The translations under genes were made by a program, and so were the position numbers. From NCBI GenBank assembly GCA_900754745.1, contig CAAEEB010000060.1, positions 1 to 17,745 on the forward strand: DNA of 17,745 bases, given 5' to 3'. Shown in pieces: positions 1-6,817 of the stretch; position 1 is the first letter of the stretch; every line of letters begins with the position of its first letter. Source of the DNA: an uncultured Collinsella sp. (GTDB lineage Bacteria; Actinomycetota; Coriobacteriia; Coriobacteriales; Coriobacteriaceae). Under the pieces are notes generated by a model. It saw nothing but the letters and a program-made list of their open reading frames with translations. It made no database searches and was not told where the DNA came from.

Positions 1-51
1 AGGGCGCCGCTGACCGGTGGACGGCACCGAGCCGTCGGATGACTTGAAGAA
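1..51 (+). other. 3' tail of an unseen upstream transcript
   Basis: These bases run directly into a strong plus-strand terminator, so they are most likely the end of a gene or RNA that starts left of the window. The three forward frames close within about 47 bases (TGA at 10-12, 40-42 and 45-47), so it could be a coding tail or a non-coding RNA tail. Neither can be identified from so short a piece. Confidence 0.3.
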
Positions 52-81
52 GGGGGAGGCCTCGCGGCCTCCCCCTTTTTT
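52..81 (+). terminator. Rho-independent terminator
   Basis: A perfect 10-bp GC-rich stem (52-61 with 66-75) closes a TCGC tetraloop and is followed by six T residues (76-81). It ends an upstream unit that lies outside the window. It may also stop minus-strand transcription coming from the gene at 149-616, but the T-run on that side is poor. Confidence 0.9.
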
Positions 82-148
82 GCGTTAACACTTCACAATG
101 TAGTTGCATCTCACCTGTAACCCGGTTGGGCTTATGGGTAATGAGCTT

Positions 149-616
149 TTATTTTAAGACAATAAATCGAATCACAAGGGCAACTGCTATGACCACAATG
201 ATCAAAAGCAGGAATTGGAGTCGATGCTGCTTACGTCGTTTACTTGATGAGACGAAGATCGTTTTCCCTTGCTTTGGCGTCTCGAGATAACGAGCCGAAT
301 GCGTTAAGGTTTGCTTAGGTCGGGGACCTCTTTGCTGCCGAGTTATGGGCGTTTTCGTCGGGTCGCCATTGATTGCGCTGTTTTTTGATAACGGTGCATC
401 TTTTAGATATACGGGATCGCCCGATGCGACGCCCATATGCTTACGTCCCGTTTGGGCATCCTCGAGCGTTTGATATCGATTTCTCGTCACATATTCGGGC
501 TCTGCATCATTAATGGGCTCTTGCGAGATGTGGGGGCGATGGAACCGTGGCGGCTGCGTGGAAATATCTTCCCCCTGCGTCGGCATAAACATATTGTTCT
601 GGTTTTGGTCGTCCAT
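149..616 (-). CDS. Small C-terminally anchored membrane protein, function unknown
   Basis: I do not recognise this 155-residue protein. Roughly residues 1-120 are polar and low in complexity, rich in Q, N, P, T and R, and look disordered. A basic patch (SSKRRKQHR, about 124-132) then leads into a single strongly hydrophobic helix (about 133-152, LLLIIVVIAVALVI) at the very C-terminus. That layout fits a tail-anchored protein with most of its mass in the cytoplasm. The ATG at 614-616 has an AAAGGG ribosome binding site about six bases upstream. The gene is divergent from the Hsp20 gene and noticeably richer in AT than the housekeeping genes to its right. It could be a species-specific envelope or division-associated protein, but nothing in the sequence proves this. 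A short open frame on the opposite strand (437-628) has no ribosome binding site or sensible composition. Confidence 0.7.
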   Translation of the reverse strand: MDDQNQNNMFMPTQGEDISTQPPRFHRPHISQEPINDAEPEYVTRNRYQTLEDAQTGRKHMGVASGDPVYLKDAPLSKNSAINGDPTKTPITRQQRGPRPKQTLTHSARYLETPKQGKTIFVSSSKRRKQHRLQFLLLIIVVIAVALVIRFIVLK

Positions 617-798
617 GATGCCCTTTAGCTCGTTACCAACAACGTGTACGCGCTCATTGTAAGCCCCTTGTTATTTGTAGCTGTGGACATACTCGTTATT
701 TAAGCTCTGGTTCAAAGAACCTTAACCTTCCTAAAACCTTAGTGCTACACACTTAGATATGCTTATAGTACTGGACTCAAAAAACTTTATAGTCGATG

Positions 799-827
799 TA
801 TATATGAGCATCGGGTGGGCATATATA
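799..827. promoter_or_regulatory. Inverted repeat upstream of hsp20, possible operator
   Basis: A perfect 8-bp inverted repeat, TATATATG (799-806) and CATATATA (820-827), flanks a GC-richer 13-base spacer. It lies about 67 bp before the Hsp20 start and overlaps a TATAAG-type -10 candidate, so a repressor bound here could block transcription. It does not match the known heat-shock operators CIRCE or HAIR. AT-rich repeats of this size can arise by chance. Confidence 0.35.
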
Positions 828-872
828 AGAGCGTCAAAAGAAGTCCCAGTCACCTAGAAGATGACTCGGCAG

Positions 873-885
873 TCCTATAAAGGAG
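873..885 (+). promoter_or_regulatory. hsp20 ribosome binding site, possibly in a short hairpin
   Basis: AAAGGAG (879-885) lies eight bases before ATG 894 and decides that start. The TCCT at 873-876 can pair with AGGA at 881-884 across a four-base loop, and AGTCA (848-852) can pair with TGACT (862-866) just upstream. A weak hairpin over the ribosome binding site of a small heat shock gene is the arrangement expected of an RNA thermometer, but four base pairs are little. Confidence 0.35.
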
Positions 886-893
886 TGGTAAAC

Positions 894-1325
894 ATGGCAA
901 GCATGGTTCCTTATCGTTCGGTTTTTGGCGTTCGTCCCTCTGCAAGCTCGCTGTTCGATCTGTTTGATGATATGAGCGACCTAGCGAACAGCTCGATTGC
1001 CTCTAAGGCGTTCCCCGTTGACGTTGAGGATAAGGGCGATGGCTATGAGGTCAAGGCTTATCTGACCGGCGTCGCCAAGGACGATATCGATGTCGAGCTT
1101 AACGAGGGCCGTCTATCCATTAGCGTGAATGTCGAGGAAGACGAGGAGAACGAGGGCAAGAACTTCCTGCAGAAGGAGTTCAGCTCGTACAGCGCGACGC
1201 GTGGTGTGTATCTCAAGGATGCTTCGAGCGAGGGTCTCTCGGCTAAGTACGCCGACGGCATCCTGACCGTTACGGTTCCCAAGATTGTCGAGAAGAAGAA
1301 CGTTACGAAGATCTCCATCGACTAA
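894..1325 (+). CDS. Hsp20/alpha-crystallin small heat shock protein
   Basis: This 143-residue ATP-independent holdase would bind unfolding proteins in the cytoplasm during stress. It has a short N-terminal arm, then an alpha-crystallin domain from about residue 38 to 130. The domain carries the family's late signature ADGILTVTVPK, a variant of A-x-x-x-N-G-V-L-x-V-x-x-P-K. The C-terminus holds an I-x-I motif (KISI) that normally docks into a neighbouring subunit during oligomerisation. An in-frame ATG lies at 861, but ATG 894 follows AAAGGAG at eight bases and gives the usual family length, so it is preferred. The gene is monocistronic, bounded by an AT-rich regulatory region and a terminator. 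The usual aromatic and arginine pattern of the domain is partly replaced (SSYSATRGVYL), but the fold assignment is secure. Confidence 0.93.
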   Translation: MASMVPYRSVFGVRPSASSLFDLFDDMSDLANSSIASKAFPVDVEDKGDGYEVKAYLTGVAKDDIDVELNEGRLSISVNVEEDEENEGKNFLQKEFSSYSATRGVYLKDASSEGLSAKYADGILTVTVPKIVEKKNVTKISID

Positions 1326-1358
1326 CTTCGTTGGTGTTCTGCGCTATTAAAAGATAAC

Positions 1359-1392
1359 AAAAGGGGCTGGGAAGCGATTCCCGGCCCCTTTT
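1359..1392. terminator. Bidirectional terminator between convergent genes
   Basis: A stem of 15 bp with one T-G pair (1359-1373 with 1378-1392) closes a GCGA loop. The stem ends in AAAA on one side and TTTT on the other, so it can work in both directions. It sits between the stop codons of the Hsp20 gene and the convergent hydrolase gene. Confidence 0.88.
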
Positions 1393-1407
1393 GCTGTCTA
1401 GGACAGT

Positions 1408-2217
1408 CTATTGAATGGTTGCTGGCCGATACTGGCTTGCGGGGCGTATCGAGAGTTTTCGCGATCCTTGGAGAAGGGTGGCGGAGCTGCCGACCTCGTC
1501 ATCCAGGGTTGCGGCTAGAGCTTTGGCATAGCTTTTGACGGTAAGGCTCGGACGATTGTTATCTTGGCTGATATGCATGGCAATGAGCTGTTCGGTGCGA
1601 TCGGTAACAAGCTCGCGTGCGGCTTCGGCGGCCTGATCGTTGGACAGATGCCCTTTTGTAGACAGGATACGCTCCTGAAGAAAGCGGGGATATTCTCCCT
1701 CGCGCAGCATGGTCACATCGTGGTTGCTTTCGAGCGCGAGGACTCGACAATCTTTGAGGGTGTTCATGGCCTGGCTCGATAGCTCTCCGGTGTCGGTGGC
1801 AAAGCCGATGGAATCATCGAGGGCGTCGAATCGATAGCCGACTGGATTTATGACATCGTGTGATGTTGAGTAGGTTTGCACCTGGATGCCGGCAATGGAT
1901 AGGGTGTCACCGGGATCGAATTCCTCGACAGGCAGATGCGAAAGATTTTCTTTGCTCGAAAGTGTGCCCCTGCTGGCAAAGAGGGGGCCGTGCCAGTGCT
2001 TGCACCAGACATCGAGGCCCTTGATGTGATCGCTATGCTCATGCGTAATGAGAATAGCCGAGACGTTGTCTGCCGAGAGTCCCAGTTCTGCCATGCGCTT
2101 TAATGTCTCGCGGCGAGAAAGACCGTCGTCAATCATGATGAGCCCCCGGGGGCCTTCGATGAGCGCGCAGTTGCCTTTTGAGCCGCTGCCAAGGATATGA
2201 AGGTGCAGACGAGACAT
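1408..2217 (-). CDS. MBL-fold metallo-hydrolase, WalJ/YycJ-like
   Basis: This 269-residue protein belongs to the metallo-beta-lactamase superfamily and is close to the WalJ/YycJ group, whose members are about this long. The metal-binding core THEHSDH (residues 58-64) is intact. Other family blocks are LGSGSKGNC near the N-terminus, a central TSHD, a later FATDTGELS carrying the bridging aspartate, and a SNHD. Members are predicted two-metal phosphodiesterases. In Firmicutes they accompany the WalRK signalling system, but no walRK is in this window, so the substrate is open. The frame stays open upstream to 2298. However, ATG 2217 starts exactly at the conserved fold (MSRLHLHILG), and the longer version would run into the tilS leader. 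Its ribosome binding site is weak (GGA at about seven bases). It is divergent from tilS with a 48-bp gap. Confidence 0.88.
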   Translation of the reverse strand: MSRLHLHILGSGSKGNCALIEGPRGLIMIDDGLSRRETLKRMAELGLSADNVSAILITHEHSDHIKGLDVWCKHWHGPLFASRGTLSSKENLSHLPVEEFDPGDTLSIAGIQVQTYSTSHDVINPVGYRFDALDDSIGFATDTGELSSQAMNTLKDCRVLALESNHDVTMLREGEYPRFLQERILSTKGHLSNDQAAEAARELVTDRTEQLIAMHISQDNNRPSLTVKSYAKALAATLDDEVGSSATLLQGSRKLSIRPASQYRPATIQ

Positions 2218-2265
2218 AAGATTCCAAAGGATACAATGGGTGCGAACGAATAGAGGAGGAAGCGA
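2218..2265. promoter_or_regulatory. Short divergent promoter region before tilS
   Basis: Only 48 bp separate the two divergent start codons. A TACAAT -10 box lies at 2232-2237 on the plus strand without a clear -35. AGAGGAGGA (2252-2260) is a very strong ribosome binding site five bases before the tilS ATG. If TACAAT is used, the tilS 5' leader is only about 25 bases long. Confidence 0.5.
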
Positions 2266-3807
2266 ATGCCAACGGTATCTCAGCACTATGGACATCATGC
2301 TGCGTCGAGGGCGGATGATAACGCCCCAGTATCGCGGCAGACGGCTGCTCCTGTGGTGCTCATGGTATCAGGTGGTGCGGACTCGACGGCGCTGCTCCTT
2401 ATGGCTTGCACATCAAAGCTGGATATCCAGGACGGGCGTGGTGTAGCCTCCATCGCGCGCGAGCGGTTGCACGTACTGCATGTGAACCATCATCTGCGCG
2501 GCGAGTCATCCAATGGCGATGAAGCCTTCGTGCGCGGCCTATGCGCACAATATGGCTTGCCGCTGTGTGTTGAGCATGCCTATTTTGACGGCGAGTCGGG
2601 CAATATCGAGGCCGCTGCGCGCGAGGTGCGCTACGCCGCGGCGCGCAGATATGTTCGCGAACTCTGCGCCCAGACGGGGGCACCGCGAACGGCGGCTCGT
2701 ATCTGCACTGCGCACACGTCTTCGGATCGCGCGGAAACGTTTTTGATGAACGCGATTAAGGGTTCGGGGCCCGCTGGTCTATCGAGCATTCCTCGCCGGA
2801 GGAATATCGTGGTGCGTCCCTTGCTCGACCTGACTCATGATGAGCTCGTGGGCTATCTGCAGGTGCATGGTCAGCCGTGGCGAGAGGACGAGAGCAACGA
2901 GGACGTGTCGTACTTGCGTAACTATGTGCGCCATCGGGTGATGCCGGTGGTGGCGCAGCGCAACGCGAGCGTCTGTAAGACGATTGGCGCCGCCTGCGAG
3001 ATCTTAGGCGATGAGGACGCATTTCTTTCCCAGCTTTCCGCGCAGGCGTTTCGAAGCTGCCTGCGTAAGGAGGCGGCGGGTGCACTGGTCCTTGACGCTC
3101 GCCGACTGGCCGCGGCCGAGGTGGTGATTGCTCGGCGTATGGTGCGACTGGCAATTAAGCGTATCGACCCCGACGCTCGCCCGGATATGCGGCATGTGGA
3201 GCGCGTGCTTGCCTGTGTCGCCGAAGGCTCGGGTTCGGTCACGCTGCCGGCGGGAATCGATGCGCGCGTGGAGTTTGGCATGCTGTCATTCAAGGCCCCG
3301 GCGGCGCGCGAGGGGTTAGTTGCCGATTGGGTCACCATTCCCGGTCGATTGCCGCTGGGGGCGGGCCGCATCCTGGTGGCAGAGCCGATAGCCGTCGAGC
3401 CGGGGTGTGATATTGTGCGCCGTGCCCGCGAACTCGCGGGTGCCGGAGGGGTGGCCGCTATGATGGATGCCGCGACGCTGGGCTTTGCCGATCGCGATAG
3501 CGAACGGATGCTCGCCGGCTCGCGCGGGGAGATTCCCGCCGAGGCGCGTTTGGCACGTCTGTGGGTAGACGGACCCGCGCCGGGGGATGTGATGTGTCCG
3601 TTGGGCATGAGTGGGCGAAGTAAGAAGGTGTCCGACCTGCTCAACGAGGCTCGTATTCCCGTCTCTGAGCGCGCAGGCGTTCCTGTGGTGAGAACGGCTC
3701 CGGGAGGTGCCGTGGTATGGGTCGCAGGCGTTCGCACGGACGAGCGTTTTAAATGCACGGCCGCAACGCGCGTGGCGTATCTGCTTCGTGTGGTCGATGC
3801 GGAATAG
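2266..3807 (+). CDS. tilS: tRNA(Ile)-lysidine synthetase
   Basis: TilS ligates lysine to C34 of the CAU-anticodon tRNA-Ile, so that it reads AUA and is charged with isoleucine; it is normally essential. The N-terminal N-type ATP-pyrophosphatase domain has the PP-loop SGGADST (residues 35-41). The blocks HVNHHLR (72-78) and TAHTSSDRAET (148-158) follow, then KGSG (165-168), where many homologues have RGSG. The C-terminal substrate-binding domain is recognisable from about 441 (DVMCPLGMSG followed by SKKVSDLLNEARIP). At 513 residues it is somewhat longer than the common 430-470. Part of the excess is a 27-residue N-terminal extension. The start is fixed by a strong AGAGGAGGA ribosome binding site. 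It heads the tilS-hpt-ftsH order seen in many Gram-positive genomes. Confidence 0.95.
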   Translation: MPTVSQHYGHHAASRADDNAPVSRQTAAPVVLMVSGGADSTALLLMACTSKLDIQDGRGVASIARERLHVLHVNHHLRGESSNGDEAFVRGLCAQYGLPLCVEHAYFDGESGNIEAAAREVRYAAARRYVRELCAQTGAPRTAARICTAHTSSDRAETFLMNAIKGSGPAGLSSIPRRRNIVVRPLLDLTHDELVGYLQVHGQPWREDESNEDVSYLRNYVRHRVMPVVAQRNASVCKTIGAACEILGDEDAFLSQLSAQAFRSCLRKEAAGALVLDARRLAAAEVVIARRMVRLAIKRIDPDARPDMRHVERVLACVAEGSGSVTLPAGIDARVEFGMLSFKAPAAREGLVADWVTIPGRLPLGAGRILVAEPIAVEPGCDIVRRARELAGAGGVAAMMDAATLGFADRDSERMLAGSRGEIPAEARLARLWVDGPAPGDVMCPLGMSGRSKKVSDLLNEARIPVSERAGVPVVRTAPGGAVVWVAGVRTDERFKCTAATRVAYLLRVVDAE

Positions 3808-3826
3808 CATCCCACGCCAGCTATTC
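3802..3826 (+). other. Hairpin across the tilS stop codon
   Basis: GAATAGC (3802-3808), which contains the tilS TAG stop, pairs perfectly with GCTATTC (3820-3826) around an 11-base loop. No T-run follows, so it is not a classical terminator. It may protect the 3' end or weaken read-through into hpt. Confidence 0.4.
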
Positions 3827-3892
3827 TGTGCGACGTTGACGGTATTCCCGCGCTGATGGCGTACGGGCTGGAAAATATACCCCGTGCGCTGC

Positions 3893-3898
3893 TAGAAT
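3893..3898 (+). promoter_or_regulatory. Candidate -10 box for hpt-ftsH
   Basis: TAGAAT lies about 57 bp before the hpt start in a 147-bp gap after tilS. The region 17-19 bases upstream (CTGGAA at 3868-3873) is a poor -35, so this is only a candidate. If real, hpt and ftsH have a promoter of their own besides any read-through from tilS. Confidence 0.35.
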
Positions 3899-3954
3899 GT
3901 GAAGTTCGCGTCCATACGGCGGTGTGTGGGCGATAAGCACAAGAAAGGGTTGTC

Positions 3955-4503
3955 ATGGCTTCTCAACATCCGGATATCGAGAAGGTTCTGTTTACGCAGG
4001 AGGATATCGACGGTATCGTCTCTCGCCTAGGCGAGCAGATTACTCGCGACTACGCGGGTAAGGATCTGGTGCTGATTGCGGTCCTGCGCGGCGCCGTGGT
4101 CTTTATGGGCGACCTGATGCGCAAGATCGAGCTGCCGACCAACATCGATTTCATGGCTGTTTCGAGCTATGGTGACGGCGTGAAGTCCTCGGGTATCGTG
4201 CGTATCATTAAGGACCTGGATATCGACATCCGCGGTCGCGACGTGCTGATCGTCGAGGACATTCTGGACTCGGGCCTGACGCTCAAGTATCTGATGAAGA
4301 ACCTCGAGAGCCGCAAGCCCGCTTCTCTGGAGGTCGCCGCCTTCCTGTGGAAGGACGTTGAGGACCGTACCTCGGCCATCACGCCCAAGTATGTTGGAAC
4401 CCATTGCCCCGATGCCTTTGTGGTGGGTTACGGCCTCGACTATGCCGAGCGCTATCGTAACCTTCCGTATCTGGGCATTTTGAAACCGGAGGTTTATTCG
4501 TAA
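3955..4503 (+). CDS. hpt: Hypoxanthine phosphoribosyltransferase
   Basis: Hpt joins hypoxanthine (and usually guanine) to PRPP to make IMP or GMP in purine salvage, in the cytoplasm. The 182-residue protein is full length. The PRPP-binding signature VLIVEDILDSGLT occupies residues 97-109. The LRGA loop at 44-47 and the flexible-loop SSYG at 70-73 are both present. A C-terminal GLDYAERYRNLPYLG block is typical of bacterial HPRTs. AAAGGG about six bases before ATG 3955 is the ribosome binding site. Only one base separates its stop codon from the ftsH start, so the two genes are translationally linked. In Firmicutes, HprT has been reported to act with TilS and FtsH; that regulatory role here is inference from gene order. 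Confidence 0.96.
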   Translation: MASQHPDIEKVLFTQEDIDGIVSRLGEQITRDYAGKDLVLIAVLRGAVVFMGDLMRKIELPTNIDFMAVSSYGDGVKSSGIVRIIKDLDIDIRGRDVLIVEDILDSGLTLKYLMKNLESRKPASLEVAAFLWKDVEDRTSAITPKYVGTHCPDAFVVGYGLDYAERYRNLPYLGILKPEVYS

Positions 4504-4504
4504 G

Positions 4505-6628
4505 ATGCCCGACGACCGTAACGATAACAATCCCCAGACTCCCCGGGAGCCTAAGATCCCGGGGATGCCCGGAGGCAAGAAGCCCACGCGTACGGGCTGG
4601 CTGTATTTTATTTTGGCTTGCGCGCTCCTGGGCTACGCCTTCTTTAACATGGGCTCCGGCTTTGCCAATTCCAGCAATACCGTAAAGCTCGCGACGAGCG
4701 AGATGGTGAGCGCCATCAAGCAGGATCGCGTCGAAGATCTGACCTATACGGTTCAAGACGGAAGCGTGACGGGTCATTACTGGAAGACGAAGAAGGACAA
4801 GGGCGATACGAGCGAGCTCAAGAGCTTCTCCTCGACCTATGTCGGCTCCGATTCGCTTGCCGAGCTTATGGCGGAGCACCCCGATACTAAGTACATCGTC
4901 AACACCAACGATCCCGATTTTTGGGGCGACTTGGCGATGAGCGTGCTTCCGACGATCGCCCTGATCGCTATCATGTTCTACTTTATGCGCCAGATGATGG
5001 GCGCCAACAACAGGAACATGCAGTATGGCAAGACCAACGCCAAGACCAACGAGGCCACGCGCCCCAAGGTCAAGTTTGAAGATGTTGCCGGCGTGGACGA
5101 GGCAGTCGAGGAGCTCGAGGAGATCCGTGACTTTTTGAGCGATCCGGATCGCTATCGCAAACTGGGCGCCAAGATCCCGCGTGGCGTGTTGCTGGTGGGC
5201 CCTCCGGGCACCGGTAAAACGCTGCTGGCCAAGGCCGTTGCCGGCGAGGCGGGTGTGCCGTTCTTTAGCATCTCTGGTTCCGACTTTGTCGAGATGTTCG
5301 TGGGTGTCGGCGCCAGCCGTGTGCGTGACCTCTTTAAGGAGGCCAAGTCCCAGGCTCCGTCGATCATCTTCATCGATGAGATCGATGCCGTGGGACGTCA
5401 GCGCGGAGCTGGTTTGGGCGGCGGTCACGACGAGCGCGAGCAGACGCTCAACCAGCTGCTGGTCGAGATGGACGGTTTTGAGGAGAGCGAGTCGGTCATT
5501 CTGATCGCTGCGACCAACCGTCCTGACATCCTGGATCCGGCATTGCTGCGTCCCGGTCGTTTTGACCGTCAGGTCACGGTCGACCGTCCGGATGTGAAGG
5601 GCCGCGAGCAGATCTTGCGCGTGCATGCCGAGAACAAGCCGATGGACGAGGACGTGAAGTTTGAGAAGCTCGCCCAGATGACCGTTGGCTTCACCGGTGC
5701 CGATTTGGCAAATCTGCTCAACGAGTCTGCGCTGCTGGCTGCCCGCCGCCATCGTTCCGTGATCTCGATGGACGAGGTCGAGGAATCGATGGAGCGCGTG
5801 ATTGCCGGACCGCAACGCAAGGGTCGTGTGATGACCGAAGCCGAGCGCACCACGATTGCCTACCACGAGAGCGGTCACGCCCTGGTGGGTCACATCCTGG
5901 AGCATTCCGATCCGGTTCACAAGATCTCGATCGTCAGCCGCGGCCAGGCGCTGGGCTACACGCTGCAGCTTCCGCAGGAGGACCACTTCCTCAAGACCAA
6001 GAATGAGATGCTCGACGAGCTCGCCGTGTTCTTGGGCGGTCGCGTTGCCGAGGAACTCATGTGCGACGACATCACGTCGGGCGCAAGCAACGACCTGGAG
6101 CGCGCGACCAAGATGGCGCGCGAGATGGTCACGCGCCTGGGCATGAGCGAGGAACTCGGCACGCAAGTGTTTGGCGAGGCGCAGCATCAGGTATTCCTAG
6201 GCCGCGACTATGCCGATCATCAGGATTACTCCGAGGAGACGGCGCGTCGCATCGATATCGAGGTCCAGCGCATTATGCGTGAGGCCCATCGCCGTGCGGT
6301 CGAGATTTTGGATGCCCGTCGTGATCAGCTCGATCTGATGGCCAAGGTGCTGCTTGAGCGCGAGACCGTCGAAGGCGACGCCGTGAACGCCCTGCTCGAC
6401 AACGAGTGGGATGCCTACCTTGAGCGCGAGGGCGATATCCTGGCAGCCAAGGAGGAGCGCAATGCCAAGGCAGCCGGCATGCCGACCAAGAAGCGCGCGC
6501 CTCGTATGAGCGAGGAGGAGCTGGCGGCCGATGCCGCGGCATTTGCGCAGGCGGCTATGCAGGAGGATGCCGAAGCCGCATCCGAGACTGCCGATGATGC
6601 CGGTGCCGACACCGACGCCGACAAATAG
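4505..6628 (+). CDS. ftsH: ATP-dependent zinc metalloprotease
   Basis: FtsH is a membrane-anchored AAA+ protease that extracts and degrades membrane and short-lived cytosolic proteins as a hexamer. The 707-residue protein has two transmembrane helices (about 31-48 and 143-162) flanking an extracytoplasmic domain. Its AAA+ module carries Walker A GPPGTGKT (232-239), Walker B IIFIDEID (287-294) and a second region of homology ([19 protein letters not shown], 336-354). The peptidase motif HESGH (454-458) supplies the zinc ligands, with D530 in NDLERAT the likely third ligand. The C-terminal 40 residues are acidic and alanine-rich ([25 protein letters not shown]) and look disordered. GGAGG lies inside the hpt 3' end, 12 bases before ATG 4505, a long spacing that suggests coupled translation with hpt. 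Confidence 0.97.
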   Translation: MPDDRNDNNPQTPREPKIPGMPGGKKPTRTGWLYFILACALLGYAFFNMGSGFANSSNTVKLATSEMVSAIKQDRVEDLTYTVQDGSVTGHYWKTKKDKGDTSELKSFSSTYVGSDSLAELMAEHPDTKYIVNTNDPDFWGDLAMSVLPTIALIAIMFYFMRQMMGANNRNMQYGKTNAKTNEATRPKVKFEDVAGVDEAVEELEEIRDFLSDPDRYRKLGAKIPRGVLLVGPPGTGKTLLAKAVAGEAGVPFFSISGSDFVEMFVGVGASRVRDLFKEAKSQAPSIIFIDEIDAVGRQRGAGLGGGHDEREQTLNQLLVEMDGFEESESVILIAATNRPDILDPALLRPGRFDRQVTVDRPDVKGREQILRVHAENKPMDEDVKFEKLAQMTVGFTGADLANLLNESALLAARRHRSVISMDEVEESMERVIAGPQRKGRVMTEAERTTIAYHESGHALVGHILEHSDPVHKISIVSRGQALGYTLQLPQEDHFLKTKNEMLDELAVFLGGRVAEELMCDDITSGASNDLERATKMAREMVTRLGMSEELGTQVFGEAQHQVFLGRDYADHQDYSEETARRIDIEVQRIMREAHRRAVEILDARRDQLDLMAKVLLERETVEGDAVNALLDNEWDAYLEREGDILAAKEERNAKAAGMPTKKRAPRMSEEELAADAAAFAQAAMQEDAEAASETADDAGADTDADK

Positions 6629-6639
6629 TCTTTGTGGTG

Positions 6640-6679
6640 AAAGCCTCCGCGGGGAAACCTGCGGAGGCTTTTTCTTTTG
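6640..6679 (+). terminator. Rho-independent terminator after ftsH
   Basis: An 11-bp perfect stem (6640-6650 with 6661-6671) closes a 10-base loop and is followed by a T-rich run (TTTCTTTT). It ends the tilS-hpt-ftsH unit 11 bp after the ftsH stop codon. Confidence 0.92.
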
Positions 6680-6696
6680 AGCGATATTGGGCCATC

Positions 6697-6758
6697 TGTT
6701 GATTGGGGACAGACTTAAATGAGTGTTTTCACGCATTTAAGTCTGTCCCCAATCAACA
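6697..6758. repeat. 25-bp-arm palindrome with GGGGACAGAC core
   Basis: Two perfect 25-bp arms (6697-6721 and 6734-6758) flank a 12-base centre that itself forms GTG-TTTT-CAC. The whole 62-bp element can fold into a near-continuous hairpin. No T-run follows, and a proper terminator already stands just upstream. The motif GGGGACAGACTTAAATG resembles short palindromes that accompany REP-type Y1 transposases, from memory only. No transposase is in the window. The element lies between ftsH and the aminotransferase gene, upstream of that gene's -10 candidate TACAAT (6788-6793). Confidence 0.8.
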
Positions 6759-6817
6759 TTGCTGCGGCACTTTGCCCGACTAAAGCGTACAATACCGCCT
6801 ATGCGAAAGGGGAACAG

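Larger units (their letters stand above)
617..893. promoter_or_regulatory. AT-rich divergent intergenic region
   Basis: This 277-bp region separates two divergent genes and is clearly richer in AT than its surroundings. It must hold both promoters. Candidate plus-strand -10 boxes are TATAGT at 764-769, TATAGT at 788-793 and TATAAG at 824-829, none with a convincing -35. No CIRCE (TTAGCACTC-N9-GAGTGCTAA) or HAIR (CTTGAGT-N7-ACTCAAG) element is visible. Two smaller structures, an 8-bp inverted repeat and a hairpin at the ribosome binding site, are listed separately. No small open frame in it looks coding. Confidence 0.6.

Noticed and set aside
437..628. Short plus-strand open frame of 63 codons
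   Set aside because: No ribosome binding site and unlikely composition. The minus-strand gene in the same place has a start signal and a membrane helix.
617..893. CIRCE or HspR (HAIR) heat-shock operator before hsp20
   Set aside because: TTAGTGCTACACACTTAG at 739-756 looked promising, but it fits neither consensus in sequence or spacing.
2922..3956. Minus-strand open frame (344 codons) opposite tilS
   Set aside because: Ser/Thr/Arg/Ala-rich shadow with no motif. tilS covers the same DNA with recognisable domains.
4379..6187. Long minus-strand open frame (about 600 codons) opposite ftsH
   Set aside because: It is a codon-bias shadow of a clear ftsH. Its composition is rich in His, Leu, Ala and Arg with no domain, and it has no sensible start context.
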